A stretch of 5,733 nucleotides of DNA, taken from the NCBI GenBank assembly GCA_027039465.1, contig JALWEA010000025.1, positions 1-5,733 of the forward strand. The letters run 5' to 3'. The notes under the pieces are model-generated. The model had not been told where the DNA came from. It saw only the letters and a program-made list of their open reading frames with translations, and did not search any database. Made by a program: the position numbers and the translations under genes. Below are positions 1 to 5,590 of the stretch, piece by piece (positions within the stretch are counted from its first letter, which is position 1; each line of letters starts with the position of its first letter). The stretch comes from Calditrichia bacterium (GTDB taxonomy: Bacteria; Calditrichota; Calditrichia; Calditrichales; Calditrichaceae).

Positions 1-506
1 CGAATGTACATGTTGCTGGTATAATCGCTTTGGTTAACAATACCCGTGATAATGTGCAGAGATCGCAAAGGATCTTCAAAAGCTCCCGGCTGATTTTTTA
101 TTTGAGCTCTGGTTAATTGGTATTCGCTCTGGAAAAAATCGGAAAACGGCGATTTCCAGCGCGTATCTTCAACAATGATATTTTCAGAATTTACTATTTT
201 GGACAACATTTGAATATTAAGCCGTATGACATGGGATTTTTTTAGTGTGATATATTTTTGTACCCTTTTATAGCCTATTCGCTGAAAAACAATTAGATGC
301 CGGCCCGCAGGTAATTTCTTTAATTCGAAATGTCCGTTCGAATCGGAAACACACCCGATGGTTGTCTGAGGTAGATAAACATTTACATAAGCCAAAGCTT
401 GATTTGTTGTGCTATCTGTAATCGTTCCAAAAATGACTGCATTGGAAAATGCCAACCAATACAAAATAAGAACCATCAATATTGAAGTGATTAATGTTTT
501 ACTCAT
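1..506 (-). CDS. TonB-dependent outer-membrane receptor, N-terminal part (gene runs off the left edge)
   Basis: Reading the minus strand from an ATG at 506 gives 168 uninterrupted codons to the window edge. Residues 1-24 are a signal peptide (a Lys followed by a long hydrophobic stretch, ending near FSNA). Residues 25-105 form a carboxypeptidase-regulatory-like beta-sandwich: it opens with VIFGTITDSTTNQALAYVNV and contains SDSNGHFELKKLPAGRH and IGYKR, the hallmarks of this domain in Bacteroidota-type receptors. Residues 139-168 (QPGAFEDPLRSLHIITGIVN, then a YIR end) match the start of the TonB plug domain; the remaining plug and the 22-strand barrel lie beyond the edge. I see no STN signalling domain. 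The start overlaps the stop of the upstream lipoprotein gene by 8 bases, and the only purine-rich stretch (GGGAG) lies 16 bases upstream, too far for a normal ribosome site, so translation probably depends on coupling. Role by family: energised uptake across the outer membrane; the ligand cannot be read from this part. Confidence 0.88.
   Translation of the reverse strand, partial: MSKTLITSILMVLILYWLAFSNAVIFGTITDSTTNQALAYVNVYLPQTTIGCVSDSNGHFELKKLPAGRHLIVFQRIGYKRVQKYITLKKSHVIRLNIQMLSKIVNSENIIVEDTRWKSPFSDFFQSEYQLTRAQIKNQPGAFEDPLRSLHIITGIVNQSDYTSNMYI
499..506 (-). other. Stop/start overlap coupling the lipoprotein and receptor genes
   Basis: The minus strand reads ATGAGTAA here: the ATG opens the receptor gene and the TAA closes the lipoprotein gene in another frame. 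Such an overlap normally lets terminating ribosomes restart on the downstream gene, which fits the lack of a well-spaced Shine-Dalgarno sequence for the receptor. It also fixes the start choice, because the signal peptide follows directly from this ATG. Confidence 0.8.
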
Positions 507-1455
507 TGGCATAGATAATTTGCTCCCGGATAATTTGAAAATTGTTTTTATCTTCCTGATAAATATAAAATAAATGCTTCCCGTCGGATGCCCAAGAGAA
601 ATCCGGAATATTTTGATTTTGAAAATAATTTAGCCTATCCCAATTCCCGGGTTTAAAGTAAAAAATACCTAAAGTTGAATCTCCTTTATAAAGAGCATAA
701 TCCCCGATTCGTTGGCGAAATGTCGTATTATTTTGCATCCAGCGAAACAAATTTGCGTAAATATTTACGCGTTTTGTAAAAACCAAAGATTGATTTACAT
801 ATTTGTAAATATAAATTTTAGACGAATCGGGAACAGTATACGCAACGTATTTTCCGAGATAAGACCAATCGTAATCTTTAATTTCCCAAGGAAGAATCTT
901 ATCTAAAACAATAGTTCTACCCGTATTGAGATTGTAAAGCCCCTGTTTTAGATTTTTACCGCGGGGAAGCAGAAAAGCCAATTCTTTAGTAGACGGCCCC
1001 CACCGTATCATTAATATATGTTCATTAAACGGGATATTCAAACAATTTATGGATCCGGTATTAACATCAAAAAGTTGTATTTGATTGTTTTTTAAAAATA
1101 GCAATCGATCTTCCGTAGGATCCCAGAAAATATTCGTAATCAAGGTGTCCTTAAAATCAAATTGGTATTGAATTTTCAGACTATTCAAATCAAAAATTAC
1201 TAACTTGTTTATTTTAGTATTATTTCCCAAATCATCTTCCACCTTTATGGAATTTGTTTCGGTATCACTTTGCTGAACAATAAATGCTAACCATCTCCCG
1301 GAAGCAGAAGCCGCAATTTCCGTATAACGCTCACCTGTACGACCTTGCCAAATTATTTCCGGTTGGTGGACTTCATGGCTTTTAACCACTTGAATGGGGT
1401 TTTCGCATTGTATAAAAATAAAAAAAGAAATCCCCATTATTAAGATTCTTTTCAT
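499..1455 (-). CDS. Probable lipoprotein with a TolB/PD40-like beta-propeller
   Basis: Complete gene of 318 residues. Residues 1-17 are a short Lys-Arg plus hydrophobic leader ending in FIFIQC followed by ENP, which reads as a lipoprotein signal with Cys17 as the acylated residue, although Gln before the Cys is unusual. The mature part carries about six repeats of the type 'aromatic-D/S-x-x-G-K-x-L-x-F ... I-x-I-Y/F-D': roughly residues 44-99, 106-139, 147-184, 192-227, 235-270 (degenerate) and 283-313. This is the pattern of WD40-like/PD40 blades as in TolB, and no catalytic motif is visible. The gene precedes, and overlaps by 8 bases, a TonB-dependent receptor gene, so the two are very likely one operon and the propeller is likely a periplasmic or outer-membrane partner of that receptor. 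No Shine-Dalgarno sequence precedes the ATG, only AT-rich sequence. The family is recognised at fold level only; the specific function is unknown. Confidence 0.82.
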   Translation of the reverse strand: MKRILIMGISFFIFIQCENPIQVVKSHEVHQPEIIWQGRTGERYTEIAASASGRWLAFIVQQSDTETNSIKVEDDLGNNTKINKLVIFDLNSLKIQYQFDFKDTLITNIFWDPTEDRLLFLKNNQIQLFDVNTGSINCLNIPFNEHILMIRWGPSTKELAFLLPRGKNLKQGLYNLNTGRTIVLDKILPWEIKDYDWSYLGKYVAYTVPDSSKIYIYKYVNQSLVFTKRVNIYANLFRWMQNNTTFRQRIGDYALYKGDSTLGIFYFKPGNWDRLNYFQNQNIPDFSWASDGKHLFYIYQEDKNNFQIIREQIIYANE

Positions 1456-1775
1456 TGCAATGTATTTTGTAAATGAATTAATAATTTGAGTTTATAATTT
1501 TAAATATCGGACAATCACTGTAATTAATTAGTAAAAATTTCAACTATTTAGCCAAATTTTTTGAAGTAGCGTCTGTGTATTTGGGGTTAATTTAGGGAAT
1601 CTATCCCGAAATCAAAAAACTTTTCCCATTTTCAATATTCAATGTATCTAATCATTATTATTGATAATAAAAATTAAGCCGTTACTATCTGTAAGCATTA
1701 ACTAAAATTGGGGAATAAATTTTTATAATAATTAAATATTTTTACTTGAATTAACTAAATTACAATATCAATAAT
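1456..1775. other. AT-rich intergenic spacer, probable promoter region of the lipoprotein-receptor pair
   Basis: This 320-base stretch has no coding potential that I can support on either strand. It is strongly AT-rich and lies between the terminator of the protease gene and the start of the lipoprotein gene, so it should contain the promoter that reads leftward into the pair. A TATAAA (plus-strand TTTATA at 1491-1496) lies about 36 bases before the lipoprotein ATG and could serve as a -10 box, but I find no well-spaced -35 partner and no clear Bacteroidota-type TAnnTTTG box, so I do not place a promoter. A small AT-only hairpin (TTATTA-TTGA-TAATAA, 1655-1670) is present and is not obviously functional. 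Confidence 0.5.
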
Positions 1776-1810
1776 AAAAGCAGCCCCGACTCTGAGTCAA
1801 GGCTGCTTTT
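1776..1810 (-). terminator. Rho-independent terminator of the tricorn protease gene
   Basis: A perfect 10-base-pair stem (AAAAGCAGCC with GGCTGCTTTT) begins 13 bases after the TAA stop of the protease gene. On the minus strand the stem ends in TTTT and continues into ATTATT, an acceptable U-rich tail. The 15-base loop contains its own inner palindrome (GACTC-T-GAGTC, plus strand 1788-1798), so the RNA can stack a second short helix over a 2x2 mismatch. Because the A-run is mirrored by the T-run, the structure could also act on rightward transcription, but no rightward gene is present. Confidence 0.88.
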
Positions 1811-1823
1811 GGATTTCAAACGG

Positions 1824-4800
1824 TTATTTTAACCAAGGTTGGGTTTCGGGAAATGGCGGATGTTTCGGCCAGGGTCTCGGATCTTTCTTGATCTCCTTCA
1901 TCAAAACTTCCACGCCTTTCATCAATTGTGCATCGTAGCCTTTGGACATTTGTACGGGATCGTTATCCAGCACGATATCCGGAGTAATACCTTGATTTTC
2001 AACCACCCACTTGCCGTCTTTGGTGTAAATGCGGTAATCGGGCATGGTAATCACCCCGCCGTCAATCAGCTTGTAATCGGCCGAATAACCGATTAAGCCG
2101 CCCCACGTACGCGTACCGATAATTTTACCCATACCTTTTTCGCGGAACAGAAAGGGCAACTCGTCGCCGCCGGAACCGGCCTGTTTATTGGTCAGGCAGA
2201 CCAAATGCGCATTGTTGGCCATCCACGGCATAAAATAATCGTGTGAATAGCGGCGCGTCCAGTAGGACAAAGGCTTTTTGGCCAGGCGTTCCAAAAAGAT
2301 GTCCGGATCCAGACCGCCGCCGTTGTAACGCCCATCCACAATCAAGCCTTTTTTACGGGTTTGAGAATAGTAGTATTTTGGGAAAATGCGTGCCGAACCC
2401 ACATACGTATCGGGTAAATGCAAATAGCCGATTAACCCGTGCGAAGCTTTATCCACCACCTGACGGTTATGCTCCACCCAATCGAGATAGCGTAAAAAGT
2501 ATTCGCTGTAGGTCGGTTTAACCGTTAATGTGCGTGCACCTTTTAACGTCGGTTTGTCGTTAACGGTTAAAGTGACCTGTTTACCCGCCAAATCCACAAA
2601 ATAGCTGTAAATATTTTTGTCCGAAGTGACTAGGCGATTGTTAACCTTCAACAAATAATCGCCGGGATGCACGGGCTTTTGCGGACCGAATAAAGGCGGC
2701 ATGGAATTTTTCAACCAATCGGGAATTTCATAAATCTTCTTAAAGCGATACAGATGATGTTTGGCATCGATTTGGTAATCGGCGCCTAACAGGCCCACAT
2801 TAACACGTTTGGCTTTGCGCTCCATATCCCCGCCGTAAACATACGTATGGGAAGAAGCCAATTCGCCGATCAGCTCACCGATTACATAGCGCACATCCTG
2901 TCGGCAAACGGCTCGTTTTAACAGCGGTTCGTATTTGTCGTAAGTTGCTTTCCAGTTCAAACCGTGCATGCCCGGTTCATAGTAAAAATCACGTTCCGTA
3001 CGCCAGGCTTCGTGAAAAATCTGCTGCCATTCGGCGGCCGGTTCAAGCCACATTTTCAAATCATCCAAATTCAACATGTTGCCTTGTGAATCCTTAGCCG
3101 AGGCATCAACTATACCGACCTTTTTCCCTTTCTTAAAGATGATCGTCTTACCGTCTTTTGACAATCGGTAATCGCTGATGCCTTTAACGATAGTACGTTC
3201 TTTCTGCTTTTTCAGATCAAACGCAAACAAATCACGAGGACCAACCGAACGGAATTCAAAACGATTGAAATCGCCGTTGTCTTTATTCAGATAAAAAACG
3301 GCCGATTCATTAACCTGCAACTGACGATAATTCCCGCGTTTTAACGGGAAGGCTTCGACCCGTTGCAGCAATCCGTCGAAATCGATTTTTACCCGTTTGG
3401 ATTTTTTTACTTTTTCGGATTCGGCTGTTGCCGTCTTACCGTTCTGTTCGTCGCTCTTCAACGGGAACAAAGCCGGACCGTCTTTGCGCAAGGTATAAGC
3501 GTAAATTCCGGCTAAATTTTTATAAACCATTTCCCACTCAATATCACCGAACGTGGGATCGAAGCGACGGTTTGAAATAAACAACAAATGCTCTCCGTCT
3601 TTTGTAAACACCGGATTAAAATCGTTGAACAGCCCTTCGCTGATGCAGTGAATGGAGCCGTCATCCAGGGAATAAAGGTACATTTTGTTCACCAAGGTGG
3701 AGTCCATTTTGGAATAAGCGATAAAGCGGCTGTCCGGAGACCAACTGAAATCGTAAATTTCTTTTTTATCAACCGAAACATCAATGTTTTCGAATTTGGC
3801 CTTGTCTATTTTGACTAATTTTTTGGCCGGAATATCATAGTAGTACAGGGTAAGCGTCTGGTCGGTGAAGGCCAGCTTTTTACTGTCCGGAGACCAACGC
3901 AAAGAATGGCGGTAGCCCGTTTTGAACGAAGTCAGTTTGCGCGGTTTCTCTTTACCCATGGGATCGATTAAATACAATTGATACTCACCGTCCGCATCGG
4001 AAAAATAAGCAATGGTTTTGCCGTCCGGCGACCAGACCGCATCCTTTTCGCGCGCACCGGACGTATTGGTCAAATTGCGCGTCGGGCCTTCTTTGGCCGG
4101 AACCGTAAAAATTTCACCGCGCGCCACCAGCAATGCGCGTTTTCCGTTAGGCGAAATATCAATGTGGGTAACGTAGTCCTTGACATTCTTTAAATAGGGA
4201 CGCAACTCAGGAGCGTCGCTGCGAATGGTGATATTGATTTTGTGAGGCTGAGGATGAAGCGTATCCAGCACATAAATATCACCGCCTAATTGATAAACGA
4301 TGGAGCGATTGTCCGAACTGGGAAAACGCACATCGTATTTTTTGTGGTGTGTAATTTGGGTTATTTGCTTGCTTTGCGTATCGTAAGCGTAAATATTCAG
4401 AATCCCATCGCGGTCGGATGAAAAATAGATTTTGTCACCGATCCACATTGGCAGCCGATCCGTACCCGGGAATTTGGTGATTTTTTGGTCTTTCATCTTT
4501 TTGAAATCGAAAATGTAAATATCTTGCGCCGTACCGCCTTTGTAACGTTTCCAGGTACGGAATTCACGGGACACGCGATTGTAAGCGATTTTACTGCCAT
4601 CAGGACTAAAACTGCCCTGGGCCGCTTCGTGCAAAATCAAAGGTTGCAAATCCGTTCCGTCCGGATTGATGGTAAATAGACGGGTAAAACGGCTGTAACT
4701 CAAGCGCGAAGAGGCAAAAATAATTTTGTTGTTGGCCGCATCCCAACCGACCACACGGTCATATCCCGGGTGATAGGTCAATCGCTTTATATGCCCGCCG

Positions 4801-5093
4801 TAAACATCCATGATGTACACATCGGGATTGCCGTCGTATTCACCGGTAAAGGCAATCCATTTGCCGTCGGGCGAAAATTTCGGGAAGGTTTCTTCTCCGT
4901 CGTTCATAGTCAGACGAATGGCCTCGCCGCCGGTTACCGGAACTTTCCAGATATCGCCTTCCGCAACAAACACAACCCAATTTTTATGAATATCAGGATA
5001 GTGCATGAGTGGCGCCTGATCTGCTGCCCAAAGAGGAAGGGTAAAAACAAAAAATAAAAATAAGAACGCATAACGCGTTATCGAAGCTTTCAT
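1824..5093 (-). CDS. Exported tricorn protease homologue (peptidase family S41)
   Basis: Complete 1089-residue serine protease, close to the roughly 1070 residues of Thermoplasma tricorn. A signal peptide (residues 1-23/24, cut near LWA-ADQ) exports it, unlike the cytosolic archaeal enzyme. Residues 27-280 hold six PD40-type blades and residues 295-664 seven, many with the WSPDG/S motif. C1 (about 680-760) carries ASSH with Ser748-His749. A PDZ domain lies at about 765-858. C2 (860-1060) carries DGRYNGGG (Gly927), AGSGGD with nucleophile Ser974, TWGG (996-999) and VENQGITPD with Glu1032. These match the published tetrad Ser745, His746, Ser965, Glu1023 at offsets +3, +3, +9 and +9, so it should be active. 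By family it trims oligopeptides inside a large toroid, with the propellers acting as gates. A Lys-rich linker (548-569) interrupts the seven-bladed propeller. The start is firm: AAAGGAGG lies 7 bases upstream and the signal peptide follows. It stands alone between a long spacer and its own terminator. Confidence 0.96.
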   Translation of the reverse strand: MKASITRYAFLFLFFVFTLPLWAADQAPLMHYPDIHKNWVVFVAEGDIWKVPVTGGEAIRLTMNDGEETFPKFSPDGKWIAFTGEYDGNPDVYIMDVYGGHIKRLTYHPGYDRVVGWDAANNKIIFASSRLSYSRFTRLFTINPDGTDLQPLILHEAAQGSFSPDGSKIAYNRVSREFRTWKRYKGGTAQDIYIFDFKKMKDQKITKFPGTDRLPMWIGDKIYFSSDRDGILNIYAYDTQSKQITQITHHKKYDVRFPSSDNRSIVYQLGGDIYVLDTLHPQPHKINITIRSDAPELRPYLKNVKDYVTHIDISPNGKRALLVARGEIFTVPAKEGPTRNLTNTSGAREKDAVWSPDGKTIAYFSDADGEYQLYLIDPMGKEKPRKLTSFKTGYRHSLRWSPDSKKLAFTDQTLTLYYYDIPAKKLVKIDKAKFENIDVSVDKKEIYDFSWSPDSRFIAYSKMDSTLVNKMYLYSLDDGSIHCISEGLFNDFNPVFTKDGEHLLFISNRRFDPTFGDIEWEMVYKNLAGIYAYTLRKDGPALFPLKSDEQNGKTATAESEKVKKSKRVKIDFDGLLQRVEAFPLKRGNYRQLQVNESAVFYLNKDNGDFNRFEFRSVGPRDLFAFDLKKQKERTIVKGISDYRLSKDGKTIIFKKGKKVGIVDASAKDSQGNMLNLDDLKMWLEPAAEWQQIFHEAWRTERDFYYEPGMHGLNWKATYDKYEPLLKRAVCRQDVRYVIGELIGELASSHTYVYGGDMERKAKRVNVGLLGADYQIDAKHHLYRFKKIYEIPDWLKNSMPPLFGPQKPVHPGDYLLKVNNRLVTSDKNIYSYFVDLAGKQVTLTVNDKPTLKGARTLTVKPTYSEYFLRYLDWVEHNRQVVDKASHGLIGYLHLPDTYVGSARIFPKYYYSQTRKKGLIVDGRYNGGGLDPDIFLERLAKKPLSYWTRRYSHDYFMPWMANNAHLVCLTNKQAGSGGDELPFLFREKGMGKIIGTRTWGGLIGYSADYKLIDGGVITMPDYRIYTKDGKWVVENQGITPDIVLDNDPVQMSKGYDAQLMKGVEVLMKEIKKDPRPWPKHPPFPETQPWLK

Positions 5094-5100
5094 AATTCCG

Positions 5101-5108
5101 CCTCCTTT
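5101..5108 (-). promoter_or_regulatory. Strong Shine-Dalgarno sequence of the tricorn gene
   Basis: The minus strand reads AAAGGAGG, fully complementary to the usual 16S 3' end, with a 7-base spacer before the ATG at 5093. It confirms the start codon. It contrasts with the lipoprotein and receptor genes in this window, which have no comparable site. Confidence 0.9.
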
Positions 5109-5299
5109 ACGATTAATAGACCGATATTAACAACCATTGCATACGCCTAAAGTCCGCGCTAAGTTTCAGTATGGGATTAAATTTTTTCATATTTTGTTAA
5201 ACCATGCAATCATCATCTTTAGTGCATTTAAGTACTTGTTTCTAAAAGAGCAATGTTATTTTAAAATCTAAAAACGTAATCAAAAGCTAATCAATTTTT
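5109..5299. other. Non-coding leader and promoter region upstream of the tricorn gene
   Basis: About 190 bases with no supported reading frame. Position implies that the promoter for the leftward protease transcript lies here, but the hexamer pairs I can form on the minus strand (for example CTTTAG, 17 bases, TAATAT ending near 5130) match the consensus poorly. I see no clear operator, riboswitch fold or terminator. Confidence 0.4.
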
Positions 5300-5350
5300 G
5301 GCTAAAACCCAAGGTTGTTTGATGCTAAAAATGGCGAAAATCCAAGGTTG
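5300..5350. repeat. Imperfect 18-base direct repeat, two copies 33 bases apart
   Basis: GGCTAAAACCCAAGGTTG at 5300-5317 recurs as GGCGAAAATCCAAGGTTG at 5333-5350, with 16 of 18 bases the same. Both copies are followed shortly by TTGATG or GATG. The pair lies in non-coding DNA just left of the GGTTAAG tandem array. It could be a binding-site pair or a small duplication; the sequence alone does not say which. Confidence 0.7.
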
Positions 5351-5365
5351 ATGTAATGGAGGAAA

Positions 5366-5393
5366 GGTTAAGGGTTAAGAGTTAAGGGTTAAG
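5366..5393 (+). repeat. Tandem heptamer array (GGTTAAG)x4, telomere-like
   Basis: Four head-to-tail copies of GGTTAAG; the third copy has A for the first G. GGG follows directly at 5394-5396. The G runs (GG, GGG, GGG, GGGG) are separated by short TTAA-type loops, so the plus strand could in principle fold into a two-layer G-quadruplex. Heptameric short tandem repeats of this look are seen between genes in some bacterial lineages; copy number at such loci tends to vary by slippage. Confidence 0.85.
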
Positions 5394-5403
5394 GGGTGAT
5401 CGT

Positions 5404-5432
5404 TATTCGTTAACCGTGTATTCGTTAATCGT
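5404..5432 (+). repeat. Two copies of a 14-base repeat (TATTCGTTAAYCGT), period 15
   Basis: TATTCGTTAACCGT at 5404-5417 and TATTCGTTAATCGT at 5419-5432 differ at one base and are separated by one base. They lie only 10 bases right of the GGTTAAG array and share its GTTAA core, so the two arrays may have a common origin. Confidence 0.75.
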
Positions 5433-5476
5433 AAATTAGGGCTTGGTAGTTAGAAATGATTCCCTTTGATCTCCCT

Positions 5477-5498
5477 GGTTCTCGAATATTCGGGAACC
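5477..5498. repeat. 22-base near-perfect palindrome with no spacer
   Basis: Arms GGTTCTCGAAT and ATTCGGGAACC are inverse complements at 10 of 11 positions; the odd pair (T5482/G5493) can wobble in RNA. The GAATATTC centre is fully self-complementary. With no loop it is more typical of a dimeric protein site or a repeat-element core than of a terminator. Confidence 0.75.
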
Positions 5499-5551
5499 GG
5501 ATGCCGAGTGATTGCGACGGAACAAAAATTTCATACATCCGTTGCTGATTT

Positions 5552-5590
5552 GGGAGGATTGCTTCACTCTCCCGCTCGCAGGCTCGCGGG
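5552..5590. repeat. Alternative hairpins GGGAG/CTCCC and CCCGC/GCGGG
   Basis: GGGAG (5552-5556) can pair with CTCCC (5569-5573), and CCCGC (5571-5575) can pair with GCGGG (5586-5590). They share CCC, so the two folds exclude each other. GCTCGC also occurs twice (5574-5579, 5582-5587). No T-run follows either hairpin, which argues against a terminator. Confidence 0.5.

Noticed and set aside
712..906. Plus-strand open frame of 64 codons opposite the lipoprotein gene
   Set aside because: It is antisense to a supported gene, with no start signal or recognisable product.
1655..1670. Hairpin TTATTA-TTGA-TAATAA as a possible terminator or operator
   Set aside because: It is made of A and T except for one G in the loop, in a very AT-rich spacer where such palindromes arise by chance, and no T-run follows on the minus strand.
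3730..3898. Exact 16-base repeat CTGTCCGGAGACCAAC at 3730-3745 and 3883-3898, with a near copy around 4021
   Set aside because: It encodes the recurring WSPDS/WSPDG blade motif of the propeller; shared codon choice explains it without a separate DNA element.
1839..5057. Six plus-strand open frames of 64-95 codons opposite the protease gene
   Set aside because: They are antisense shadows of a well-supported 1089-residue protein and have no ribosome sites or domains.
5300..5432. CRISPR-like array
   Set aside because: The repeats are too short (7, 14 and 18 bases), of different types, and lack uniform spacers; no cas gene is present.
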